Assembly (NCBI RefSeq): GCF_003265705.1
Contig: NW_020313285.1
Span: 18,128,471-18,192,470, forward strand
DNA length: 64,000 nucleotides
Direction of reading: 5' to 3'
DNA from: Callorhinus ursinus
Lineage: Eukaryota > Chordata > Mammalia > Carnivora > Otariidae
Positions 41,670-51,860 of the stretch are shown one piece after another (position 1 is the stretch's first letter; every line of letters begins with the position of its first letter). The notes beneath the pieces were generated by a model, which had not been told where the DNA came from, searched no databases, and saw nothing but the letters and a program-made list of their open reading frames with translations. A program made the position numbers and the translations under genes.

Positions 41670-41984
41670 ATACAGTTGACCCTTGGACAACAAATCTACT
41701 TATATGCGGATTTTTTTCAACAAATACAGTATAGTACTATAAATGTATTTTCTCTTCCTTATGATTTTCTTAGTATTTTTTTCTCTAGCTTAGTCTACAG
41801 TAATATAATGCATATAACATACAAAATATGCGTTAATTGGCTATATATTACCCGTAAGGCTTCTGGTCAACAGTAGGCTATTAGTAGTTAAATTTGGGGG
41901 AAGTCAAAAGTCATACAAGGATTTTCAACTGCGTGGAGGGTAAGCACCCCTAACCCCCATGCTGCTCAAGGGCCAGCTGTAGTT
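41670..41984. mobile_element. Tigger-like DNA transposon inserted in LINE-1
   Basis: The ends are inverted repeats: 'cagttgacccttggacaac' on the left, and a right end that reads 'cagctggcccttgagcag' in reverse. Both are bordered by TA, the Tc1/mariner target duplication. Internal 'ttatgattttcttagtattt' and 'cttctggtcaacagtaggct' are typical of these elements. No transposase is present. Confidence 0.82.
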
Positions 41985-42494
41985 AAATGAAAAAAGCAAG
42001 TCACAGACAATGTGTAATTCCCTGTTATTAGAGGAAAACCCTTTTACATGCACGTCTGTATGTTCATACATTTGCAAATGATGGAAAAGCTGTAAGCCCA
42101 TCTGTAAATTGTGGCTGCCTGGGAGCTGCTTGGAAAGGAAAGGGGGTTTACAGAAGGAGTGGAGTTAAAATAGGATTTTCAATGTTTATTCCACTTCATT
42201 ATTTAAGTTGTTGGTATATACTGGTAATTTTTTTTGAGGACAGAAAACTAAAAAATCCAACCAATGTGTGTGAAATTGAGCTATGCTGCCTTCACCACAC
42301 TGCAGTAAATCCCATTCTAAAAGGCTGTTGCAGTGCAGATGCCAAAAGGAGAAGCCATATGGAAAGTATCTACCCTGGTTCCAAGAACGGTTCAAGCTAC
42401 ACTCAGACGGCAGGGCTAACTAACAGGCAAGGCCTAGAGGGGGCACATTCTACTCTCAGGTGACCAGGAGGCAGAAGAAGGGCAGGATCCCCTA

Positions 42495-42560
42495 ATTTTA
42501 GCATACATGAGAATCGCCTGAGCCACTTGTCCAAAAGCCTCCTTCCCTCCCTCTCAGCCT
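42495..42560 (+). mobile_element. MER5-like fragment
   Basis: 'atgagaatcgcctgagccac' resembles the 5' part of MER5A. Short and decayed. Confidence 0.35.
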
Positions 42561-42859
42561 TTCCCAGCCTAACTTTTGTCTGCAGAGGGCAGAAGGATCC
42601 AGGTGCCCTCAGAGAGCGCACGACCAGTGCACAGGCCGACACAGGGAGCAGGGGAGCCTTAAGCTCAGTCAGGAAAAGTCTTCTGAGCAAGGTAACACCC
42701 AATGGGTTGAGAGACACCACCTTCAAGGGCAAAAGTACAACAGGGCTAGGACCTAAACACCAGGAGCCTCCCTGCCATGGCATTTCCCAGCCCATCTGGG
42801 CGCCCAGGCTGCAGGGTACAGTGACTACTAGAAGGAGCTATGAGCCTGGCAGAGGTTCC

Positions 42860-43065
42860 ACCCGCACCAGCCTCTACTAGCTGTGCAACTTTGGACAAGC
42901 CTCTGATAAACTTAGACTCCCAGGGTCTCACTTTGCTCATCTATAAAACAGGGCTAACAATAGTGCCTTTCTACCAGAATTACTGCAAAGATTAAGTAAG
43001 TTAGGTAGGCAGAGCACGTGGGAGTGTCTGGCACACAGTGAGCCCTCCATATATGGCAGTGCTAA
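42860..43065 (+). repeat. MIR element
   Basis: 'tagctgtgcaactttggaca', 'tttgctcatctataaaacag' and 'gtctggcacacagtgagccc' follow the MIR consensus order on the plus strand. Confidence 0.82.
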
Positions 43066-43091
43066 TCATAATCCATTATTCTGGATATTCT

Positions 43092-43284
43092 TTTTTCTTT
43101 AAATACTTTATTTATTCATTTGTCAGAGAGAGAGCGCGCGCACAAGCAGGGAGAGCGGCAGGCAGAGGGAGAAGCCGACTCCACACTGAGCAGGGAGCCC
43201 GATGCGGGACTCGATCCCAGGACCCCAGGATCATGACCCGAGCCGAAGGCAGACGCTTAACTGACTGAGCCACCCAGGTGCCCC
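43092..43284 (-). mobile_element. Can-SINE (VDAC1 intron 1)
   Basis: Minus-strand copy with perfect target duplication 'attctggatattc'. It is the last SINE before the SINE-poor promoter zone. Confidence 0.94.
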
Positions 43285-43297
43285 TATTCTGGATATT

Positions 43298-44385
43298 CCT
43301 TGTTTGCCCCTCCAGATCCACTTTCCACCTCCATCCTGCTCTATGCCCCAAGAGCTGATCATTATGGACTGCTATCAAAGGCTATGGCTGGTTTTGGTCA
43401 ACAGGAGGTACCAGAAGAAGATGGGAGAGCAAGGCCAGGGTACTCGTTCCCCAAGCTCCCTCCCTGCTGGGGCTCAGGTGGGCACTGACTCCTGCCAAGG
43501 GGCCCCGTCCAGGTTCCAAAAGACCCAGAGTGGGGGCTGGGGGGGCACACATCACTTGTCAGGTGCTCCACACTGTGCTCACACCTTTGCAAATGATCCC
43601 TTCGTTATGCTTTCTTTGATCACCGCACATAAGTGTGCACCTGATTCCTGCAAGGACCCTGACCAACAGAGCAATCACCTCCATCACCATCACCATTCTG
43701 TATTTCCCTTAGAAAGGGAAAATTGTAGGAAAGCCTTTGGTTCTGCTGTTTCTCTTAACAGCATTAGAGGTGGTTTTTCTGAGCAGAACTGGGCCAGCAT
43801 ATAGGAGGAGCATTAGACCAGCCAGGGATTAGAATAAAAGCACCTCCCCCTAACTCTGGGGACAAGGAAAAGCAAGTTCCCCAGTAGAAGGCCAGCTGGG
43901 CTCTGAAAGCCAATATATTGGGCCAACACCATCAGAAGCCTCCCCACAGACCCCCATCCCACACTTTCTCACGAAAAAGGCAGGCCCTGGCTAGGCCTAC
44001 AGGATGCTGGCAAAGCCAGCGTCCTGCGCTCTGGTAGCAAGTCTGTGTTCCAGTGCAGCTGTCCTTCCCTCCCACTCCATGACAGTCTCACACCGGGCAG
44101 CCCAGCTTCCTAGGCTTGCTTCTATTTCAAAAAACACTCTGGGAGGTAGGCCACCACCAGCAAAGCCTTCCGTAAGAAGCTTCAAGACAATGTAACTGAC
44201 TTGGGGGCACCCTGCCTGCCTCCCCACCCACCAAGGGAAGAAAGGCCTGGGCTGGCAGGCAGCATGCCAAGGTCTGAGTCCCAGGCGCACCCAGGGCTCC
44301 TTCCTGGTCTCAGACTACCCAAGTTCCCTGGAGCCTCACTACCTGGCTTGACCCAGTGGGGTTAAAATAGACAGTGCTTGGGCAG
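43298..44385. other. VDAC1 intron 1, nothing recognised
   Basis: Unique-looking intronic DNA with random frames only (one rich in His codons from a CAC/CAT run near 43680). Confidence 0.4.
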
Positions 44386-44389
44386 GTAG

Positions 44390-44610
44390 AGTCAAGCAGC
44401 CCTGGGAGTCAAGCAGCCCTGAGTTCCAATACCACTCCACAACTCTCTAGATATGTGACCTGTGCAAGACAAGTCGCACTTTTCTTCGGCTCTAGTATGG
44501 GGAAAGAGTACCTGTCTCAGCATCACTGTGAGAACTAAATTAGATTGTTAACATAAAATACTTAATACAGTGAATGGTACCTGGGAGGTATGCAACAACC
44601 ACAGACAGTA
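44390..44610 (+). repeat. MIR element
   Basis: 'tatgtgacctgtgcaagaca', 'gtctcagcatcactgtgaga' and the following 'aattagattgttaacataaa' are MIR-like, plus strand. Confidence 0.72.
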
Positions 44611-44619
44611 TTTTGTTAG

Positions 44620-46145
44620 AGGTTTACATTTTATATATTCCTTATTATAATTACCAGTGCTATGCAAGTTATCCAAAGGTCACCCTCAACCACAGGGTCC
44701 AGAGTCCTCCCTGACCACAATGAGGTACTGTTTAGCTGAATATTCTCCAGGTAGGTCCTAGCATGCCTCCTACCTCATTCCAGGAAAAACTGACCTTTCT
44801 CCTGATAGACACCCAGGGTCACTGTCCTTGCAACAAAGGGGTGACTCCACTGACTGCAATCCACTGACAGCTAGCCTACACCCAGCCATACACATGTTCA
44901 CTCTGATCAGCGTGAAAGAAGAACACTCTCCGGCTGAACAGCATATTCTACTCTATTAGCTCATCACAGTGGCCCCTTGGTGTGCAACCTCGGTGTGAAA
45001 CCACCAGCCCTGGAACTAGCCAGACCACGCCCTGGGTCCCAACTCTGTGCTCAAGCCTCCTGACCCATGAAAAGGAAACAACAGGACCTCTCTCCCAAGG
45101 TTTGTAGGATGGTGGATTCAACATCACAGAACATGTTAATCCCCCAGGAGGGTGCTGAGCAGGCTCTCAAGTAAGAACGACTGTTTTGATGATGATGATC
45201 ACACAGTGGAGAAACTGAGGAATAAGACAGTGACTTGACCTGTACTAGATCCAGTGGCTCACGTCAGAGATGTGTTGTGAACTCAATCTGCACTCCAAGA
45301 CTCTCTCCAGCACAGTTCTGGGTAAAGGGCATAGATACCCAATCACCCACACCCCCCGAGAGCAAGCAGTCAAAAGGAGGAAGGTGCCCGGGCCCAGCTG
45401 AGGATCCCACTGGTCACATTTCCTCAGCGGCTACCAGAGGAGTCTGTAGGAAGTCCAAGGCCACAGACCCTCTGAGCACCCTGAGGGGCTGCCTGCAAGC
45501 TTGGGCTGGCTCTCAACCACACATATGCCTCTCTCAGTCACCACCAACAAAGAGGTCAGGCCACGAGAAATTCCACCAAAGGCAAAGTGAACTGCAATGC
45601 CTTGGGAGCATCTTACCAGTGAAGGTGAGGGTCAATGACCAGCTTGAAGGGTACTGCCCACATCTGCCTAGTGCCCATCAGGACCAGCAACCCATGGCAA
45701 CTCCTTACTATATGGTCCCCCTAAGCCGCTGTGTTTGTGTCTACAGATAGCCCTGCTTATAGAATAGAATACAGAAATAAACCTAAGTAATCAACTGACA
45801 GCAGGGTCAAACATTTTACTCTGGACAACTCCAGTGCTGAAGTTACCAACCCACCCACCATCAGAGAGGGGGGAAAAGCACCAGGCCCAAAACCTTAGCA
45901 GAATCCCATTCACCTGGGTCACCCTCCCCCACACGCCCAGAAAACACAGTTCTACAGGTTTCCCACAGGACGTGAAAAGTCACAGAATGAAGGTAACAAG
46001 TTTAAAGCAGTTATTTCAAATTAGGAAACAGTTCTGCCTCTCAGAGCTCTAGGGCTGTACATTCCACTGCAGCTCTTGAAACATGTGTGACTCTCGTTAA
46101 GCAAAGCTATTTTCTGGAAGTGAGATGTGCGTGCCCCTTAGGATG
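44620..46145. other. VDAC1 intron 1, nothing firm
   Basis: Faint MIR-like text near 45020-45150. Otherwise no repeat, RNA or exon is recognised. Confidence 0.4.
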
Positions 46146-46149
46146 TCCA

Positions 46150-46422
46150 AGGAGGGGAAGAATGAAGGGGGGGAAATCGGAGGGGGAGACAAACCATGAG
46201 AGACGATGGACTCTGAAAAACAAACTGAGGGTTCTAGAGGGGAGGGGGGTGGGGGGTGGGTTAGCCTGGTGATGGGTATTAAAGAGGACACATTCTGCGT
46301 GGAGCACTGGGTGTTATGCACAAACAATGAATCATGGAACACTACATCAAAAACTAATGATGTAATGTATGGTGATTAACATAACAATAAAAAAATTTAA
46401 AGAAGGGGAAAAAAAAAAAGAA
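46150..46422 (+). mobile_element. 5'-truncated young LINE-1 3' end
   Basis: The same L1 3' UTR as at 13806: 'ggagggggagacaaaccatg', 'gagcactgggtgttatgcac', 'gatgtaatgtatggtgatta', A-rich tail. The target duplication is unclear; only 'tgtccaag' is shared by the flanks. Confidence 0.85.
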
Positions 46423-46479
46423 AGGCTGTCCAAGATCAAGAGACTATGGTCTGGGCCTGCAGCCACTGCATATGCCCAT

Positions 46480-46660
46480 TCAATAATTTCGCAAATACTT
46501 AATGAGCACCTACTATAAGCCATGTGCTGCAATGCTAAAAACTATCCTATCAGAAAGGGTGAGTTGCCTCTTGGATAAAAAGCAAGAGTGCATTTACCCC
46601 CAAAGACCCTTCTCAAGTACCTACTGTGCGCCAAGTGGCACCACCCCAGGCACTGAAAAC
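46480..46660 (+). repeat. L2 fragment
   Basis: 'aatgagcacctactataagc' and 'gtacctactgtgcgccaagt' are L2 3'-end-like phrases. Confidence 0.55.
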
Positions 46661-47329
46661 AAAGCTGCATAGGGCTTAAGCCTAACCCTTAGAACTCAGT
46701 CCAGAGCTGGGGTGGAGAAACAAGGCTAGCCCTGGGCAGTCTGCCCTGGCCTTGCCAACCGAGTATTAGGCAAAGGAGGGGTCCATTCCCTATCTCCTCC
46801 GGAGAGGTGAGGCTGGTCAAGGACTAGGCTTCCCTCAGGTCAAACAGGGCTAGGCTTCCCTCAGCTCTGCACCCACACGCAACTTCCTGCTTCAGCCTGA
46901 CCTTGTCTGTCTATAAACTTACAGGATTTTTCCTGAATTATCCTGAAAATTACTCAATGCCTGGCACACAAGTGTTTAATAATAATGTTTAAAATAACAG
47001 TAGCTGGCTATGTTTATTGAACCCTTTCCAGAACACCACGTGGAGTAAAAATGGTGTGCAGAGGATGGGCTAAATCCTCCCCAAAAGCCTCAAGGCTGTC
47101 AAGGTTTCTACCGAAGGCTCTGAGTTAACCAACTCATTTCATTTTTCCCAAAAACCCAACAAAGGAGAGCTATAATTACTCCTATTCCACAGATGAGAAA
47201 ACCCAGGCTTGGTATCGTCCTGGCTGTGTGACCTTGGACAAGTCACTAGGACTGCAGCCCTGAAATCCAAGGGCCCTGAACCAGTTTCGTGAAAGCACCG
47301 CCACACTCGGTGAATGAATGAGCAAAGGA

Positions 47330-49110
47330 ACCGGGAATCCCTCCTAAGGCCAAGGAGGCCACATCCGCTCCCCTCCGGGCGTCCTCTCCCCGGGCCTAGC
47401 CTACTGCCCAGGGCCCAGCGGCCTAAGTCGACTCAGCCTCCGGTTCCGCCCCGTAAGGAGCTGGCACCCGCGGACAAGTGCCGGGCGCCAGCTTCCCTGG
47501 GCGTGGACCCGACAGGCCGGATAGGGCGCGTGGGGCTGGGAGCGAAGGGCCCCGGCCGTCACAAGAACTCATCCCCGCGGCGACAGCATGGCCCGCACAG
47601 GTCCGTGGGCCGAGCCCGGCGAGCGTGGGTGGCAGGCGGTCCCCCGCCCGACCCGCGCTGGCGGGATCCAGGGCCAGAGGGCGCCGCCGGGAAAGGTCAC
47701 CTAGACCTGCAGCCGGCCTGGCCTTCCGCGGCGGCGGCCCGTGCCCTTCCGCCCGCAGGGGCCCCCGCAGGCTCCAGTCGCCGCCGCAGGAGCCCCCCGG
47801 ACGTCCGGCCTCCCGCTCCCCCGGCCGAGCCCGCTCTGCCGCTGGCCCGCGCGGCCTGCTGTGCCCACCACTGACCGGCCAGGCCCGCGCGGAGCGCTCC
47901 CGCTCCCTCCCTGGGGCCCGGCCCTCGGCCCCTCGCCCACGACCGCTCCCCCCCGCACCGCCAACCCCCTCAGCTCCCCGGGGCTGAGCGCGGACCCGGG
48001 TCCGAGGCGCCTACCTCAGGGGCGGTGGCGGCGGGCTCGGCGGCTGCTACCGCGGGGGCTGCAGCGAGAGGAACGGAGCGAGCTGCCGGGCCGAGGGCGG
48101 GACGGCGCGGACGGCGGCGGCGCGGACCCGCCCCGACCCTGCGCGCCGGGACCCGCGAGCTCCGCCCCTGAGCCCGCCCCGGACACCGACCAGGCCTGGG
48201 CCCGGGTCCCCAGCGGGCCCGCGCCCTTACCTTCGTGTGCTCTCAGTGCCCGCCGCGGATACGTGTGCCCACCGGGTGTGCGGGCACGCGTGAGAGCTCC
48301 GTGCGCCCGGGCACGGGGACGAGGCGGCGTGAGGGCTGGCGTGCGCAGGCTGTGTGCGTGCGCGGGGACACGCGTGCCGGCCGGCCGTGCGGGCCAGTCC
48401 TGGCTGGAAATCCGCCGGGGTGAAGCTTGCGTGGAGGAGGGGGAAGGTCTTCCGGTTCGCTGAGCGGTGGCCGGGGGTGGGGTGGGTCCTGCGCTAACAG
48501 AAGACGCGCGGGATCCTGGGCCCCCAACCCGACCTCGCGGCTGGGAGACAGTCGCCCTCCCCCGGGAGATGATGCGGCGAGCGTTGCTGGACCAGCGCCT
48601 AGCCCGGGTGGCCTGGGTGACCCCCGGGACCCCTACCCGGGCAAAGCCCGCACGGGATGTTACATGGGGCTCTGTGCCCCTGGGGGTAGTCCCAGGCCTG
48701 GCTGGGGGACTGGGCGCCCGAGGCGGCGCGGATACGAAGGAGAGGCCACGACTGTCGCTCCCCGGCTCCCGGCCCCCGGCCCCCGGCTCCCGACGCAATG
48801 TTTCCCTCCTCTGACCCTTCCTTGCACTACGCCAGGCTCGCCGAGCCCCGCGGCGGCCGAGGGCAAAGCGCTGAGAAAAACCTCTGTGCGCCAAGTTTGC
48901 ACTCCAGATTAGCAGACACTTTTTCCCTGGAGCGAAACTGCTAGGAGCCATTTTCCGAGCATTTTGAGAAGTGAAAAAAGTAAATTGCGTTTCGCCAGAC
49001 TATCTCCTGAGTCTCCCAGCGCGCAGACGTAATGCAGGTTCTGGCCAGCCGGGGGCCCCATCGGGGAACGCGCGTCCACCAGGGGCCTGCCTCCCCCGGT
49101 AAAGAGAGTG
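47330..49110 (-). promoter_or_regulatory. VDAC1: VDAC1 CpG island promoter
   Basis: About 1.8 kb of very high GC and CpG density, repeat-free, containing the inferred VDAC1 exon 1. The stretch 48338-48364 has 'tgcgcaggc' and 'gtgcgtgcgcgg', which look like NRF-1-type half sites and lie upstream of exon 1. VDAC1 promoters are known to be TATA-less and CpG-rich. Long open frames on both strands here arise from scarcity of stop codons. Confidence 0.85.
48015..48110 (-). other. VDAC1: VDAC1 exon 1 (non-coding, inferred)
   Basis: A strong donor on the minus strand, CCCCTGAG|GTAGGC, ends a GC-rich stretch at 48015. It would join to the exon 2 acceptor at 35817 or 35814. The 5' end (transcription start) cannot be read from sequence and is given only roughly. 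The 12 kb first intron agrees with the arrangement I know from human. Confidence 0.6.
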
Positions 49111-50790
49111 GCGTCTCCCCGCTAGGCCTGAGCGGGTGGTCTCCTTCATCAAAGAATTACCACTGAGTGTTCCCAAGAATGAATCACTTCGTGGCTGGAT
49201 GAAGATTCTGCACGACCTTCGCCTCAGCCAACAAACGTTCTCCGAGGCTTGGGGCGTCTGGGGCCCCGGTGGAGGCGGTGCAGGGCTACGGAATCAGGAC
49301 ACTCGCTAGCTGTGGCTAACACCTGTGGCACAAATTCAAGGAGTAGGCAACTGGGGCTTGGGCAGAGGCAGTCAGGACAGGCTTCTGGAAAGAGATGGCA
49401 GTTTAAATGGGAAAGGGCAACTGGTGTTCCAGTGGGGGTGGGATGTTGAGGAAGAAGGGCGCTAGCTTATGGGGGGGCGGGGTGCAGACAAGGAGCACTG
49501 GGCTCTGTAGAGGGCTCAAGTCTGATTGAAAATGTAAGCAAGCACAGCTAAACCCCCTGAGGTCCTGGAGCGTGGAGGACCAATGCTAGAACTCTCCCCA
49601 AGCCCATGAGAAGCTCCATGGCTGACTACAGGACTCAGAGCTTCCCAGCGTGGTCATCTCCACTCCGCACACAAAGATCCCGGCACACTGCTGGAGAGAG
49701 TGAGAGAAGGAAAGCCCCTGGTCACCCATGAGTGCAGTACAGTGGAGTTTGGGAGGACAGAACCTCAGGGAAGCAGGGCAGAACCAGATGGCTCTATGGG
49801 AAGATGGGATTCTGGAAACCTCACATGAGCTAGGAGCAAATGCCTCACCCTGGGTCAGTGAAGCCCAGGTGTAATGCTTGGTCCAAATGTCCTAGGGGCT
49901 CCCTCCTCTCCAGCATTCCTTTGCCAAACCCCCTTTCAGGACTCCTCAGCATGGGAAGAGTTCCCCATGCCCCACCTGCTCTGGGTCCCTTCTGGGGCTC
50001 CCCTAAGTGCTGCTATAATAATATCGTGAGTGCCCTTTGACTCACTGGCGGTGTGACCCTGGGCAACAAGGCTAACCGCTCAGCTTCAACTTCAGAGGGC
50101 TGTGGCGAGTTTAAAATGGGAGAGAAAACAGGTAAGCACTCAGAAAACAGTGAAGAAATCTGGTGAGACATGGAATCCTCAGACCCCAATGTTGACCCCT
50201 CCCCACCACAGCCCCAAGGGAAGAACTGAACAAGGCAGCCTGTCATGCCAGGCTTAGCAACCCCACCTTCACTCTGTCTTCCAGGGGTTTGAGCTGGGAG
50301 TGGGCACCTGACTCAACACCAGCCAATCAGGTCCTCTCTTGCAATTATGAACTAATAAACCCAGGTCAGGTATAACAGTTTTTCTTTGGAGGAAATGACC
50401 CTTCACCCCCTCCTGTCAGTCCACAAGCTCTGATGGAACTGACTCCATCCCTGACTCCGGGGCCTTTCTTGGACCAATCAAAGCACTGCACGCTACTGGC
50501 TATGGGGATGGACCAATGACCCTGGCCAGACTTCCTGGGGCTTTTGAAATAAAGACTTGCCCTTAAGAATGAAGCCAGCCCACAAAAGAGAGACAGGGAC
50601 CAGATCCTGGGGACATCCCAAGATAAACACAATAAAAAATTTCTCCGGCATATCCAAAACCATGAGGTTCCTAGGATTTAAAACAGTTCCAAGAAGTTCC
50701 AACATCATATACATGATTTTTTTTAAAAATTATATATACATACACACAGAGAGAAATATTGGAAGGAAATTTATGATTAATGAAAGTTGG
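49111..50790. other. Intergenic upstream of VDAC1, nothing firm
   Basis: GC content drops away from the island. Only a possible decayed repeat near 50290-50370 ('aacaccagccaatcaggtcc') is noticed. No gene feature. Confidence 0.4.
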
Positions 50791-50794
50791 GTAT

Positions 50795-50888
50795 CAGGTT
50801 ATGGGACTTGGTGATTCTTGACTATGAGTCATGAGTTCAAGCCCCACACTGGTATAGAGATTACAAATAAATAAATAAATAACTTAAG
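50795..50888 (+). mobile_element. Old tRNA-type SINE
   Basis: 'gagtcatgagttcaagcccc' is a tRNA B-box-like segment, followed by 'atagagattacaaataaata'. The head is decayed. Confidence 0.6.
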
Positions 50889-50889
50889 A

Positions 50890-51412
50890 AAAGCAATTTA
50901 TGGAACAGAGTGGGGTTTTTTTCCTTTAGCTCTTTCTATATGTCCCAAATATTCTTTAATGCGATACAATACCTTTACTATTAAATGAGAGAACTTTTTT
51001 ATGAGAAGGCCAGGTGAGGTTGATCAGGAGAGGTACTGTAAACTGATATAGTCCTGGAAAGCAATCAGGCAATATATAACAAGAATCATAAACCTAATCC
51101 TTTGACCTCTCTCTTCCTGGGAACCCGTGCTAAAGCAATTCCAAGAATGGGGCATACTAGCGTCAGAAAGATGTGTAGCAGCCCAGAGTGGAATACAGCC
51201 TGGTTTCCAGCTTGAGCAAATTGAAGCTTATACCTTCTATAGAGCATTCATATCCTCGAGGAAAGAGGGTCACAAAGCCTTCCTATGGGGAAGTATTTCT
51301 ACTACAATGCTAATGGAAGGCAATCATGTATTAGTATTACTGCAACCACGACATTAAAAACTGTAGAGACAAACCGTGGTGGACAGAATAATGACCTCTC
51401 AAAGATGTTCAT
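50890..51412. other. Intergenic, nothing recognised
   Basis: AT-rich. A decayed old L1 or MIR-type stretch is possible near 51000-51350 but cannot be supported. Confidence 0.35.
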
Positions 51413-51427
51413 GTCCTAATTATTCCT

Positions 51428-51622
51428 TTTTTTTTAAAGATTTTATTTATTTATTTGAGAGAGAGAGAATGAGAGACAGAGAGCATGAGAGGGAAGAGGG
51501 TCAGAGGGAGAAGCAGACTCCCCGCTGAGCGGGGAGCCCGATGCGGGACTCGATCTCGGGACTCCAGGATCATGACCTGAGCCGAAGGCAGTCGCTCAAC
51601 TGACTGAGCCACCCAGGCGCCC
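51428..51622 (-). mobile_element. Can-SINE
   Basis: Minus strand, reversed 'gaccctcttccctctc' subtype, perfect target duplication 'gtcctaattattcc' at both ends. Confidence 0.95.
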
Positions 51623-51686
51623 GTCCTAATTATTCCAACCTATATATATATAGTGTTTTTGTTTTTATGTTCTCTTAAGTTCCAAC

Positions 51687-51860
51687 TTTTTTTTTAAGAT
51701 TTTATTTATTTATGTGAGAGAGAACACAAGCAGGAAGGCAGAGGGAGAAGCAGACTCCCCACTGAGCAGGGAGCCCTACTCAGGGCTCAATCCCAGGACC
51801 CTGGGATCATTAGCTGAGCCAAAGGCAGACACTTAACTGAATGAGCCACCCAGGCGCCCC
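51687..51860 (-). mobile_element. Can-SINE
   Basis: Minus-strand copy shortened by a deletion in its pyrimidine-rich part, ending 'ccacccaggcgcccc'. Confidence 0.92.

Larger units (their letters stand above)
41060..42230 (+). mobile_element. LINE-1 3' region with two nested insertions
   Basis: The plus-strand L1 tail reads 'ttctactgctaggaaccc', 'gcagcattatttataacaca', 'agcaacctaaatggccaaca', then 3' UTR. A minus-strand SINE (41326-41511) and a Tigger-like element (41670-41984) lie inside it. VDAC1 intron 1. Confidence 0.75.

Noticed and set aside
43304..43804. Frame with a poly-His stretch
   Set aside because: The His run comes from a short CAC/CAT repeat; there is no other evidence of coding.
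47314..48951. Long open frames on both strands in the VDAC1 CpG island (up to 311 codons)
   Set aside because: Very GC-rich DNA has few stop codons. The frames overlap on both strands, are Pro/Arg/Gly-rich, and show no domain, and the region is explained by promoter and 5' UTR.
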